This document shows positions 6,578-14,867 of a stretch of 38,418 bases of DNA, piece by piece (within the stretch, counting starts at the first letter, position 1; each line of letters opens with the position of its first letter). The notes below the pieces were generated by a model. The model was given only the letters and a program-made list of their open reading frames with translations, made no database searches and had not been told where the DNA came from. Origin of the DNA: Oscillospiraceae bacterium (GTDB lineage Bacteria > Bacillota > Clostridia > Oscillospirales > Ruminococcaceae); contig SFLS01000020.1 of the NCBI GenBank assembly GCA_004554485.1, forward strand, positions 1-38,418. The letters are read 5' to 3'. The position numbers were made by a program, and so were the translations under genes.

Positions 6578-7572
6578 TCCGACAGGCATCCCTTTTAGCG
6601 CCGTATATCAAGCACCCCACCACCACCCGGAGCATCATGCTGGACATGATGCTGTGCATGGCGGCACTGTACCTCATTGCGGCCTTTTACTACGGGGGAC
6701 GCGCCCTGATGCTGGGACTGGTCTCGATGCTGGTATGTATGGCGGCGGAGCTGCTGGGTTCCGCGTTGCGGCTGGAACGCCACAACAGGCGCGACCTGTC
6801 GGCGCTGGTGACAGGAATGATGATCCCGCTGATGCTGCCGGCCTCCATCCCCTACTATATCGTGATTATTGCCGACCTGTTTGCCATCCTGGCGGTGAAA
6901 TACGCCTTTGGCGGCACCGGCTACAACCTGTTTAACCCGGCGGCCGGCGGTCTGCTGTTTGTGACCGTCTGCTGGCCGCAGCAGGTCTTTGCCTATCCGG
7001 CCACCTTTTCCAACCCCGAGGTCTTTGGCGAGGTGACCGGGCGGCTGACCAACTCCATCGCCTATGTGCTGAGCGTGGGGGGGACCCCCTCCACAAACGT
7101 CACCTCGGTCATCCTGGGGCTGCACCCCGGCCCGATGGGGACGCTAAACGGGCTGGTGCTGTTGGCCTGTATGCTGTATCTGGCGGCCCGGGGCAGCCTG
7201 CGGCTGTGGCAGCCGCTGATCACGCTGGGGACCGTGGCGGCCTTTGCGGCCTTCTTCCCCCGTGCGGAGTATTCCTCGCTGGAGTCGGTGGCTTACGAGA
7301 TCTTCGGCACCGCAGTGCTGTTCGGGACGGTGTTCATGCTCTCGGAGCCGGTGACCGGCGCCACCCGGGAGGAGGGTCGGCTGCTTTCCGGCATCGTGGC
7401 GGGGCTGCTGATTGTTGCGTTCAACTATTTCGGCGCTTACCAGCAGGGCATCCTTTTTGTGGTGCTGCTGATGAACGTCATCAACCACTATATCGACAAC
7501 CTGACCGAGAAGAAAATGCAGGAGGAAAGGAGGGCCCGGTATGCCAAACGAGAAGCAGCAAGAAACCGCTGA
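6574..7572 (+). CDS. Divergent RnfD-like membrane protein
   Basis: This 332-residue multi-pass membrane protein matches RnfD/NqrB in overall layout. It has an early SPHI-like segment (APYIKHPTTTRSIM), DLSALVTGMMIPLMLP (about residues 74-89), YAFGGTGYNLFNPAA (about 110) and SEPVTGATREEGRL (about 260). In canonical RnfD a threonine in an SGAT-type motif carries covalent FMN. The corresponding region here is GGTPSTNVTSVIL (about 167-179), and I cannot identify a convincing flavinylation motif in it. The start overlaps the rnfC-like stop by 4 bp, and the C-terminus overlaps the next gene by 32 bp, so the genes are translationally coupled. Confidence 0.78.
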   Translation: MIRQASLLAPYIKHPTTTRSIMLDMMLCMAALYLIAAFYYGGRALMLGLVSMLVCMAAELLGSALRLERHNRRDLSALVTGMMIPLMLPASIPYYIVIIADLFAILAVKYAFGGTGYNLFNPAAGGLLFVTVCWPQQVFAYPATFSNPEVFGEVTGRLTNSIAYVLSVGGTPSTNVTSVILGLHPGPMGTLNGLVLLACMLYLAARGSLRLWQPLITLGTVAAFAAFFPRAEYSSLESVAYEIFGTAVLFGTVFMLSEPVTGATREEGRLLSGIVAGLLIVAFNYFGAYQQGILFVVLLMNVINHYIDNLTEKKMQEERRARYAKREAARNR

Positions 7573-8320
7573 GCAGGGATTGGAGCATCTGTCGGAGCAA
7601 CGGCCGCCGGAGCCGGTGAAGCCCCCCCATCCCCTGCCTGCCCGATGGACCAAGCGGGGCCAAAGGACCGGCAAACGGGCGCAGGCCCGCCTTCTGGCAG
7701 CGGAAAAAACCTCCGTGGACCACGCCTACCTGATGCTGGGCGCGGTGCCCTTTTGGGCAGTGGCGGCGACTTCGCTGCAAAACGCCCTGATCCTGTGCGC
7801 GGTGCTGGTGATCCTGATGCTGCCGGCTTCGGCGCTGCATCTGATCCTGCGGCGGCGCCTGAATATGGCGGAATGGCTGGCGCTGCCCCTGACGGTGCTG
7901 GTAGCCGCGATGCTGGCGGCCGGCTGCTGTGTGACCCTGGTGCTGTACTGGCCCGGCGCCTACGATTCCCTGGGGATCTATCTGTTCCTGCTGGTGGCGG
8001 CCCCGGTGCTGCTGCAGGCGGACAGCTACAGCGCGGTGGACAGCGTGCGGGAGTTCTGGGGCAGATCGCTGCGGTTTGCGCGGGATTTCTGCATCATTAT
8101 TCTGGTATGCGGCGCCCTGCGGGAGCTGCTGCGCCACAATACCCTCCTGGGACTGCCCGTAACGCTGCCGCTGAAGACCGAGGCGGCGGGCCAGCCTTTC
8201 TTTGGACTGATGCTTTCGGGATGTTTGCTGGCGTTGCTGCGTACGCTGGAGGCAGCGCTGCACCGGGCCATCACCCATAGGAAACAGGCCGAGACCGTGG
8301 AAAAGGAGGCAAAAACATGA
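7541..8320 (+). CDS. Divergent RnfE/NqrD-like membrane protein lacking the metal cysteines
   Basis: The 259-residue protein has a long charged N-terminus (about 50 residues, rich in Q, E, R, K and P) followed by about six hydrophobic segments. It aligns with RnfE: LMLGAVPFWAVAATSLQNAL (about residues 64-83) corresponds to the LGLCPxLAV block, and LGIYLFLLVAAP (144-155) corresponds to LGIxxPLIxVNC. At both places the cysteine that binds the buried iron centre in canonical RnfE/NqrD is replaced, by Val69 and Pro155. The later GALRELL block is kept. The start follows an AGGAGG-rich site inside the end of the rnfD-like gene. It overlaps the next gene by 4 bp. Confidence 0.72.
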   Translation: MPNEKQQETAEQGLEHLSEQRPPEPVKPPHPLPARWTKRGQRTGKRAQARLLAAEKTSVDHAYLMLGAVPFWAVAATSLQNALILCAVLVILMLPASALHLILRRRLNMAEWLALPLTVLVAAMLAAGCCVTLVLYWPGAYDSLGIYLFLLVAAPVLLQADSYSAVDSVREFWGRSLRFARDFCIIILVCGALRELLRHNTLLGLPVTLPLKTEAAGQPFFGLMLSGCLLALLRTLEAALHRAITHRKQAETVEKEAKT

Positions 8321-8916
8321 GCCTGGTGTGGAATCTGCTGGGGCTGCTGCTGACGGCGGCAGTGGTGGAAAACCCCTTTTATACCCGGTGCTTTATGGCG
8401 GAAACGGTAGACGCCCAGTTGAATGAGCGGCGGGATGTGACCGTCCGCAGCCTGATTGCGGCGGGGATGTGCCTGCCCGCGGCCCTTTCCGGCTGGCTGG
8501 GCCGGCTGATCTTTACCGGCTATACCGATATCCCGGTTTATCTGAGTACCCCGGTGGGGATCCTGCTGTATATCGTGCTGTTTTTGCTGTGCTGCCTGCT
8601 CCTGCTCCGCGGGATGAAGAACCGGCCCGACGAGAGCTTTATGCACGCCTATACCCGGGACTGCTTTTCCTTTTTGCCGGTGGGCGTGCTGCTGCTGACC
8701 TGCCTGAGCAATTACAGATGGTATGAAAGCTTGGTATTCGGCCTGGGCAGCGGCCTGGGCTATCTGCTGGCGGTGCGGCTGCATATTGTTTTTGCCGACC
8801 GGCTGAAATATACCCGGATGCCCTTTTTCCTGCGCGGTCTGCCCATCCGGCTGATCGGTGCGGGGCTTATCTCCATGGCGCTGTTCGGTTTGCTGGGACA
8901 TTCCCTGGCGGCGTAA
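8317..8916 (+). CDS. Divergent RnfA-like membrane protein
   Basis: This 199-residue membrane protein has RnfA length and topology, about six hydrophobic segments. The C-terminal half aligns best, with GLGSGLGYLLAVRLHIVFADRL and RGLPIRLIGAGLISMALFG resembling the RnfA GFSxxVGF and RGNxIALITAGLMSLAFMG blocks. The N-terminal block is VVENPFYTRCFM, where RnfA has VNNFVLxxFLGLCPF. The middle block is FLPVGVLLLTC, where RnfA has FLPLIxTNC. Cysteines exist (Cys25, Cys116, Cys129), but they are displaced relative to the canonical ligands and the NC pair is missing. It is the fourth and last Rnf-type gene; no rnfG or rnfB follows. Confidence 0.7.
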   Translation: MSLVWNLLGLLLTAAVVENPFYTRCFMAETVDAQLNERRDVTVRSLIAAGMCLPAALSGWLGRLIFTGYTDIPVYLSTPVGILLYIVLFLLCCLLLLRGMKNRPDESFMHAYTRDCFSFLPVGVLLLTCLSNYRWYESLVFGLGSGLGYLLAVRLHIVFADRLKYTRMPFFLRGLPIRLIGAGLISMALFGLLGHSLAA

Positions 8917-8946
8917 CGGCATTCTACCCAAAGGGAGACGATAGCA

Positions 8947-10197
8947 ATGAGCAAAGACTTTAAGGTACGGCGTTACGGGCGGGACCGCCGGCGCCAGAGA
9001 AAGGTAAACGCCGCCAAGGTGATCCTGCTGGTGGCGGTCATTGCCGCGGCCTGCCTTGCCGGATGGTACCTGTACGACCCCGTTTCGGCGTGGGTCAGTG
9101 AGAAGGCGGCCCAGTGGCAGCTGGAACGGGAGCAGCGGGAGCAGGAGCGTGCGCAGGAGCAGCAAAGCCAGCAGAACCAACAGGGCGAACCGGGGGGACA
9201 GGAGGAGCCGGGAACCATGCCGACGCTCCCGACAGAGGAGCAGGGAGCGTTCCCCGCAGGCAGCGTAGTGCTGGATACCGCGCTGCTGTATGAGCCTGAC
9301 GCGCTGGAGCAGAAGCTGGCCGCGCTGGCGGCGGAGGGCTATACCGGGGCGGTATTTACCCTGAAGGACGCCGACGGCCTGGTGCTGTACCAGAGCGCCC
9401 TGGAGGACGTGACCCAAAACACGGCACAGACGGCGACACGGTACGACCTGAAAGCGGTGATTGAAAAAATAGAAGCGGCGGGGCTGGACCCCATCGGGCG
9501 GATATGGGCTTTTGATGACCATACCGCTTCCCGGCGGATGCCCGACGCCATGGTCAAATACAACTATACCGAGACCAACTGGATCCATAACGATAAGGAG
9601 GCCGGCGGACACAGCTGGCTGAACCCCGCCAGCAGCCGGGCGCAGGAATACATCCTTTCGCTGCTGCGGGAGGCGGCGGACAGCGGGCTTTCGGCGATCC
9701 TGCTGGAGGGGGTGCAGTTCCCCACCGGATATTCGCTGGAGCTGGCCACCTATGCCGAAAGGGACGTGACGGTGGATCAATCGGCGGTGCTGGCGGACTT
9801 TGCGGGCAGTGCAGCGGCCGAAATGCGCCAGCGGGGCGTCAGTCTGTGGACGGCGCTGTGGATGGGCGACCTTTCCGGCGAGAGCGTGCGGCTGGGCAGC
9901 GACCCGATGAAGGTGCTGTCGGCGGCGGAGCATTGCGTCATCAAGGCCGCGCCGGAGCAGTTTGCGACGAAGAAGGCGCCGCTGGCGGAGGACATTTACA
10001 CCGTGATGCAGGCCCGGTGGGCCGCGCTGACCCCAAAGCTGCCGGACGGGGTAACGCTGGCGGCGGAGATACAGGGCGATGCCCCCGCGGCGGGGCTGTG
10101 GCAGGGCGCCGGCTGGGGAGAGACCCAGGTGGCCGACCAGATCCGCGCGGCGGAGCAGGCCGGCGTGAAGGGGATCCTGCTGGCCGAAGGAAGATAA
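8947..10197 (+). CDS. Membrane-anchored putative glycoside-hydrolase-like protein (DUF4015/GHL type)
   Basis: The 416-residue protein starts with a basic cytoplasmic segment (KVRRYGRDRRRQRK). One membrane helix follows (about residues 20-40), then a charged Q/E/R-rich stretch that may form a coiled coil (about 55-80) and a P/G/E-rich linker. The extracellular part looks like a TIM-barrel: GAVFTLKDADGLVLYQS (about 137-153), then YDLKAVIEKIEAAGLDPIGRIWAFDD and SWLNPASSRAQEYILSLL. These resemble the putative glycosidase-like DUF4015 group. It follows the rnfA-like gene by 30 bp with its own GGGAG site and is probably the last gene of the operon. A wall-associated hydrolase is likely; substrate unknown. 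Confidence 0.7.
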   Translation: MSKDFKVRRYGRDRRRQRKVNAAKVILLVAVIAAACLAGWYLYDPVSAWVSEKAAQWQLEREQREQERAQEQQSQQNQQGEPGGQEEPGTMPTLPTEEQGAFPAGSVVLDTALLYEPDALEQKLAALAAEGYTGAVFTLKDADGLVLYQSALEDVTQNTAQTATRYDLKAVIEKIEAAGLDPIGRIWAFDDHTASRRMPDAMVKYNYTETNWIHNDKEAGGHSWLNPASSRAQEYILSLLREAADSGLSAILLEGVQFPTGYSLELATYAERDVTVDQSAVLADFAGSAAAEMRQRGVSLWTALWMGDLSGESVRLGSDPMKVLSAAEHCVIKAAPEQFATKKAPLAEDIYTVMQARWAALTPKLPDGVTLAAEIQGDAPAAGLWQGAGWGETQVADQIRAAEQAGVKGILLAEGR

Positions 10198-10212
10198 CGA
10201 TGCAGAAGAAGC

Positions 10213-10246
10213 AGGCGCCCCCGTTCCGAAAGGAGCGGGGGCGCCT
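10213..10246 (+). terminator. Strong GC hairpin after the Rnf-like operon
   Basis: A 15-bp stem (10213-10227/10232-10246, one G-T pair) with a GAAA tetraloop lies just after the stop at 10197. The T run after it is only three bases, so it may act as an mRNA 3' end or attenuator-type stop. Confidence 0.6.
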
Positions 10247-10299
10247 TTAGCGCCTTTCGGGCGCGGGAGAGACCGAACCGGACCATGCCGGACAAAAGA

Positions 10300-10329
10300 A
10301 GAAAGGCTCCGCCGCAGCAGAGCCTTTCT
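10300..10329. terminator. Second hairpin between convergent genes
   Basis: A perfect 10-bp stem (10300-10309/10320-10329) with a 10-nt loop; on the minus strand TCTTTTG follows. With the hairpin at 10213-10246 it is the main content of the 319-bp gap 10198-10516. The rest is AT-richer and I see no gene in it. Confidence 0.5.
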
Positions 10330-10516
10330 GAAACCAAAACAATTTTAATTCGGCAATCCTTTTACAACCCGGTAAAAGGGCGGTGGTGGAGACACCGGTT
10401 TTCCCTTTCTCTGTCTATATTATATGCCCTGACCCTATGAATTTCTGCCTTTTTAATTGAAAATTGGGTTACGATTTGGTGACGGCGGCGGGCCAAGAGT
10501 TGCAAATCGTTTCCGT

Positions 10517-10912
10517 TCAGCTGATATAGTCTTCGATGAGGCGGGTGAGCGTTTCGTAGTCGGGGGCGGTGATGCCCTGCTCCAGCCGATCCCGGTCGGC
10601 CTGCGGCAGCAGGCGGGTGTAAACGTCAAAGATCATTTCGGGGGTGTCGCTGCCCTCCCGGAAAATGGCCAGCCGGCCGTTGTAGCTTTGCAGGCGGTAG
10701 CCGCCCTGCGGCTCCGGCTCCTGCGGCTGGGTATCGACGGGGGTTTCGGCCGGAAGCGGCTCCGGCACCGTTGGTTCGGCTGTCTGCTGCGGCGCGGGGG
10801 AAGGTTCCTCCGGCACGGCGGGGGCGCTGCCGCGGGCGGCAAAGGACAGTACCAGGCCCAGCAGCAAGGCGGCGATGACCACCGCCAGCGAAAACAGCAT
10901 CCGTTTGGCCAT
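10517..10912 (-). CDS. BofC-C-terminal-domain-like anchored protein
   Basis: The 131-residue protein has an N-terminal membrane anchor or uncleaved signal (RMLFSLAVVIAALLLGLVLSF). A low-complexity P/E/Q/T linker of about 45 residues follows, then a small C-terminal domain (about 75-131). That domain starts GGYRLQSYNGRLAIF, continues with PEMIFDVYTRLLP and ends TRLIEDYIS. The domain pattern resembles the BofC C-terminal-like domain common in Clostridia; its role here is unknown. The ATG at 10912 is chosen over an in-frame TTG one codon earlier because AAGGAGG lies 7 nt upstream of the ATG. It is a single gene, divergent from the penicillin-binding protein gene. Confidence 0.65.
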   Translation of the reverse strand: MAKRMLFSLAVVIAALLLGLVLSFAARGSAPAVPEEPSPAPQQTAEPTVPEPLPAETPVDTQPQEPEPQGGYRLQSYNGRLAIFREGSDTPEMIFDVYTRLLPQADRDRLEQGITAPDYETLTRLIEDYIS

Positions 10913-11023
10913 CAAAAGGCCTCCTTTTCGGTTTTGTGTGCGGTAGTATGGGCATTTTTCGGCGGATTAGTCGGAACCGGGCGGAAATTCAAAAAATAGT
11001 AACACATGACAGCCAAAGTGTGC

Positions 11024-11183
11024 TATAATAACCATGTGTATGGGCAAAAGCAGGCCCGGGCCCGCCGATACGGCGGGAAAACCGCCGGGTCGGCTGCCTT
11101 TTGTGCGCCCTTGGGCCCGGCCGCCCGCAATAGTCTGACGGCCGGCAGAACCTTTTCCCCCCGAAAAAGAAGGAGGTAACAGA
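11024..11183 (+). promoter_or_regulatory. Extended -10 promoter and GC-rich leader of the PBP gene
   Basis: TGCTATAAT (11021-11029) is an extended -10 element (TGnTATAAT); no good -35 is visible 17 bp upstream. The following roughly 150-nt leader is GC-rich with several inverted repeats, including complementary GGGCCC-containing segments near 11052-11062 and 11108-11118 and smaller hairpins between them. It ends in AAGGAGG before the TTG start. Confidence 0.5.
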
Positions 11184-13658
11184 TTGAGCTTTAAGGATAA
11201 ATGGAACCAGTTGAGCCGCAAAGCCGACGAAGCGGTAAAGAAGGCGAAGGCCGGCAAGGCGGAGAAGGCCTCTCCGGACGGGACGAAAAAGCCCGGCACC
11301 GGCAAAAAGGTGCTGCGGGCGATCGCAGCGGTGATACTGGTGGGGATCATCCTGGTGTGTGTGGTGGGCTGCATCGTTACCGTGTGGGTATTTGATACGC
11401 TGGATAACGACCAGCAGATGCTGGACCTGAGTATGCAGAAGGCCAAATATACCACCATTTTTTACGCAGATGACGGCGTGACCGAGCTGGCGCGCGCCTA
11501 CGACCCGGAAGCGGGCAACCGTATCTGGGCGGACTATGAGCAGATGCCCAAGCAGCTGCTGGACGCGGTGGTGGCCGTGGAGGACAAGCGCTTTTGGGAG
11601 CATAACGGCGTGGACTTTTTGACCACCACCAAGGCGGGCATCAGTGCCGTGCTGCAAAAGCTGGGCTTTACCGGCTTTTACGGCGGGGCGACCCCCGGCG
11701 CTTCCACCATCACCCAGCAGGTGGTGCGTAATATCACCAACGACCGCGCGGTGGACGGCGCGGCGGGCTGGGCCCGCAAACTGCGCGAGATCTTCCGGGC
11801 GCTGAACGTGGAAAAATACTATACCAAGGAACAGATCATCGAGACCTACCTGAACCTTGCCAGCTTTTCGCAGAACTGTTCCGGTATCCAGGCGGCCGCC
11901 AACGTCTTTTTCAATAAGGATGTCAGCGAGCTGACGGTGGCCGAGTGCGCCACCATCATCGGTACCACCAAGAATCCTTATGCCTTTGACCCCTACACCC
12001 ATTGGGAGGAGAACCAGGAGCGCAAGGAATATATCCTGGGGCTGATGCTGGAGCAGAAAAAGCTGACCAAAGAGGAATACGAGGAGGCCATGGCGCAGGA
12101 GATCGTCCTGTACCGGGGCGAGAACAGCAACGCCGCCATCCAGACCTGGTTTGTGGACTATGTGACCGACGAGGTCTGCCGCGACCTGGCGGAAAAGCAG
12201 GGCATTACCGAAGCGGAGGCCTACCAGAACCTGATCGGCGGCGGCTACCGCATCTATACCACCTGCGAGGAACGGGTGCAGACGATCCTGGAGGACTATT
12301 ACAGCAGCCCGGAGAACTTCCCGCCGGTCAACAATGAGGAGTATCCCCAGTCCGCCTTTGTCATCACCGATACGGGCGGCGCGGTCAAGGGGATCGTCGG
12401 CGGCAACCGCGGCAAGGACGGCAACCGGATCTGGAACCGCGCTTCCGATACCACCCGGCAGATCGGCTCCACCATCAAGCCCATTACCTCCTATGTACTG
12501 GGGATCGAAAATGACATTATCACCTATTCGACGGTCATCGAGGACCGCCAGGTGGTGGTCAACCCCGATGAGGTGAGCTACAGCCAGCCGCTGTGGGTGC
12601 CCAAGAACGAGTACAACAGCTTTAAGGGCTTTGTGACGGTGCGCACCGCGCTGATCCGCTCCATCAATACCGTGGCGGTGCAGATCACCCAGAAGCTGGG
12701 CACCACCACTTCCTATGATTTTTTGAAGTATTCGCTGAATATTGACACGCTGACCGCCGGGGACGACAGCTTCAGCCCCATGGCGCTGGGTTCCCTGACC
12801 AAGGGCATGACGCTGGTGAAGCTGGCCGGCGCCTACCAGATGTTCGGCAACGGCGGCACCCGTACCGAGCCGTACAGCTACACCCGGGTGGAGGATACCT
12901 ACGGTAATGTGATCCTGGAGAAGGATACCGTGCCGACCCGGGTGATCAGCGCCGAAACGGCGACGGTGATGAACAAGCTGCTGCAGGAGGTGACCGGCTG
13001 GGAAGGAACCGGCGCGGCCGCGAACCTGGGCAATATCCCGGTGGCGGGCAAGACCGGCACCACCGATGACAGCGTGGACCAGTGGTTTGTGGGCGTTACC
13101 CCATACTATGTGGGGGTATGCTGGCTGGGTTACGATTCCCGCTACAAGACCGACGCCGAGGGCAATATCCAGTATTACGCCAACGGCAATCCCATCCCCA
13201 ACTCGGTGAACTACGCCGGGGTGGGTTATCCGCCCCCCAAGCTGTGGAAGCAGATCATGAGCCAGGTGCACGAGGGCTGCTCCGGCAAATCCTTTGAAGT
13301 GAGCAGCAACGTGACGGAGTACAGCTACTGTACCGATACCGGAATGCTGGCCGGCGCCGGATGCGTCAACACGGCGGTGGGCTGGTACAAGAGCTCCAAC
13401 ATCCCGCAGGTGTGCACCTACCACAACTACGGCAGCAGCTACGGAGTGCCGATCGTGGGGCATACCGCCGCGGAGTGCGGTGTGGAATATGCCGACCAGT
13501 ACCTGAACGACGCCTATGCCCTGATCCAAGCCTATGAAAAGCTGGGCCAGACCCTTTCCACCAAGGAGGCGATTGAGATGGTGCGAAGCGGCAATATCCC
13601 GTGGGATATGCTGTACGCCACCAACGAGGGCGATCAATCCGGCTACTACGGGGATTGA
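11184..13658 (+). CDS. Class A penicillin-binding protein (bifunctional PBP1A type)
   Basis: The 824-residue protein polymerises glycan strands and crosslinks peptides in the cell wall. A lysine-rich cytoplasmic tail is followed by one membrane helix (about residues 47-73). The glycosyltransferase (GT51) domain has VAVEDKRFWEHNGVD (about 131-145) and GASTITQQVVRN (about 171-182). The transpeptidase domain has the catalytic SxxK in RQIGSTIKPI (about 430), SIN in LIRSINTVAV (about 492) and KTG in VAGKTGTTDD (about 620). A cysteine-containing extension follows the transpeptidase. Translation starts at TTG, 7-8 nt after AAGGAGGT. The strong terminator at 13681-13720 closes this single-gene unit. 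Confidence 0.95.
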   Translation: MSFKDKWNQLSRKADEAVKKAKAGKAEKASPDGTKKPGTGKKVLRAIAAVILVGIILVCVVGCIVTVWVFDTLDNDQQMLDLSMQKAKYTTIFYADDGVTELARAYDPEAGNRIWADYEQMPKQLLDAVVAVEDKRFWEHNGVDFLTTTKAGISAVLQKLGFTGFYGGATPGASTITQQVVRNITNDRAVDGAAGWARKLREIFRALNVEKYYTKEQIIETYLNLASFSQNCSGIQAAANVFFNKDVSELTVAECATIIGTTKNPYAFDPYTHWEENQERKEYILGLMLEQKKLTKEEYEEAMAQEIVLYRGENSNAAIQTWFVDYVTDEVCRDLAEKQGITEAEAYQNLIGGGYRIYTTCEERVQTILEDYYSSPENFPPVNNEEYPQSAFVITDTGGAVKGIVGGNRGKDGNRIWNRASDTTRQIGSTIKPITSYVLGIENDIITYSTVIEDRQVVVNPDEVSYSQPLWVPKNEYNSFKGFVTVRTALIRSINTVAVQITQKLGTTTSYDFLKYSLNIDTLTAGDDSFSPMALGSLTKGMTLVKLAGAYQMFGNGGTRTEPYSYTRVEDTYGNVILEKDTVPTRVISAETATVMNKLLQEVTGWEGTGAAANLGNIPVAGKTGTTDDSVDQWFVGVTPYYVGVCWLGYDSRYKTDAEGNIQYYANGNPIPNSVNYAGVGYPPPKLWKQIMSQVHEGCSGKSFEVSSNVTEYSYCTDTGMLAGAGCVNTAVGWYKSSNIPQVCTYHNYGSSYGVPIVGHTAAECGVEYADQYLNDAYALIQAYEKLGQTLSTKEAIEMVRSGNIPWDMLYATNEGDQSGYYGD

Positions 13659-13680
13659 AGCGGAATAAGCAAGGGTTATC

Positions 13681-13720
13681 AAGCGGTCCCGACTGTGTCA
13701 AACAGCCGGGGCCGCTTTTT
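13681..13720 (+). terminator. Intrinsic terminator after the PBP gene
   Basis: A 16-bp stem with one mismatch and one G-T pair, a short loop, and TTTTT (13716-13720) immediately after the stem. Confidence 0.85.
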
Positions 13721-13758
13721 GCCGCCGAAGCAGGGGGCAGCGGAAGGCAAAGGCCAAA

Positions 13759-13785
13759 GAAAAACAGACCGCCGAAGCGGTCTGT
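13759..13785 (-). terminator. Intrinsic terminator after the uridine-kinase-like gene
   Basis: A 9-bp perfect stem (13764-13772/13777-13785) reads on the minus strand with a TTCG tetraloop and is followed by TTTTC. It lies just beyond the stop at 13813. Confidence 0.85.
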
Positions 13786-13812
13786 GACAGAAGGGCAAGA
13801 CGGTATGGGCCG

Positions 13813-14745
13813 TTACCGGGAGCCGATGAATTCCTGGATCAGAGAATTATCGGGGATGAGCTCCACCCCGATGGAGAAAAAGTGGCGGTAGCTTTCCCGC
13901 AGGCGGTCGGCCGTTTCCTGCAGCTCGCCGGCATCGCCCATTTCCTCCAGCAGCCGCAGGATGGTGGCGCTGTACAAAAACGGTTCGTAATCGTGGCTGG
14001 TGTTGACAAACACATCGGCAGTGCCGCTGCTGGGCTTCATGTACAGCAGCTCGCCCCGCAGAACATCCTGCCACATCTGCAGGGTGCCCAGCGGCGGAGT
14101 GCCGCGGTGCAGCGAATCCCGGATGATGCGGCGGGTCAGGCGCAGGTCACGCGCATCCAGCAGGATGTGCCCGCTGCTGTCCACATAGTTGGTATTGGGA
14201 TGGATGTAGATGCCGAAGCACCGGGCCAGACCCTCCCGCAGACTGGGATGCAGGGCGTGGATGCCCTCGAAGATGAGCAGCGTGTTATCGTCGTATTCCA
14301 TGGGGCGAGTCTGTCCGGCACGGCAGCCGGCAGAAAAATCGAAAACGGGGAATTCGGCGCGGCCGGTCTCCATCAGAGTATTGACCGAGCGGTGGAAGCA
14401 ATCCAGGTCCAGCCCGTCGATGGTTTCGAAGTTTTTGCGGCCATCCTCCCACAGCGGCATATCCTCGCGGTTGCGGTAAAAATCATCCAGCGAGATGCGC
14501 ACGGCCCGCCGGCCCATCGCGGAAAGATCCGAGACCAGCAGGTTGGCGGTGGTGGTCTTGCCGGAGGAGGAGGGACCGCAGAGCAGCACGATATGGCAGC
14601 CGCTGGCGACCACCTGCTCGGTCATGGTGCGCAGCTGGTCGCGGAAACGCGCTTCGATACGGTCAACGGCGACCTGGGGGTTTTCAAAGGTCTCCCGGGA
14701 GATCTCCTCGATCTCGCAGGTGTCACGCAGGTAGGCTTTTTCCAT
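13813..14745 (-). CDS. Uridine kinase-like nucleoside kinase (P-loop)
   Basis: The 310-residue protein has a Walker A loop GPSSSGKTTTANLL (about residues 57-70) followed by SLDDFYRNREDMP. It continues with FETIDGLDLDCF, IFEGIHALHP and YVDSSGHILLDARDLRLTRR. This is the uridine kinase/phosphoribulokinase superfamily, in the longer form found in Clostridia. Classical 480-550-residue members carry an N-terminal TGS/threonyl-tRNA-synthetase-like part. Here only about 50 residues precede the kinase core. The likely reaction is ATP-dependent phosphorylation of uridine or cytidine (pyrimidine salvage), but the nucleoside specificity is inferred. It is transcribed alone. Confidence 0.82.
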   Translation of the reverse strand: MEKAYLRDTCEIEEISRETFENPQVAVDRIEARFRDQLRTMTEQVVASGCHIVLLCGPSSSGKTTTANLLVSDLSAMGRRAVRISLDDFYRNREDMPLWEDGRKNFETIDGLDLDCFHRSVNTLMETGRAEFPVFDFSAGCRAGQTRPMEYDDNTLLIFEGIHALHPSLREGLARCFGIYIHPNTNYVDSSGHILLDARDLRLTRRIIRDSLHRGTPPLGTLQMWQDVLRGELLYMKPSSGTADVFVNTSHDYEPFLYSATILRLLEEMGDAGELQETADRLRESYRHFFSIGVELIPDNSLIQEFIGSR

Positions 14746-14867
14746 GGTGCAGGGGAACTCCTTTCGGGTAGGGTGCCGGGGGAGACACAGGGTGCCGGGC
14801 TCCGTCCGGACGGAAGGTTAAATTCTATTATACTGCATCGGCCGCAAAAATACAGCAGTTTTTTGCA

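Noticed and set aside
10421..10432. TATATTATAT promoter-like sequence between convergent genes
   Set aside because: There is no good -35 on either strand and no gene positioned to use it.
10989..13682. Very long open frame (about 900 codons) antisense to the penicillin-binding protein gene
   Set aside because: It mirrors the real gene; its translation is G/H/V/Q-rich with no domain, and such shadows are expected from GC-rich third-position codon use.
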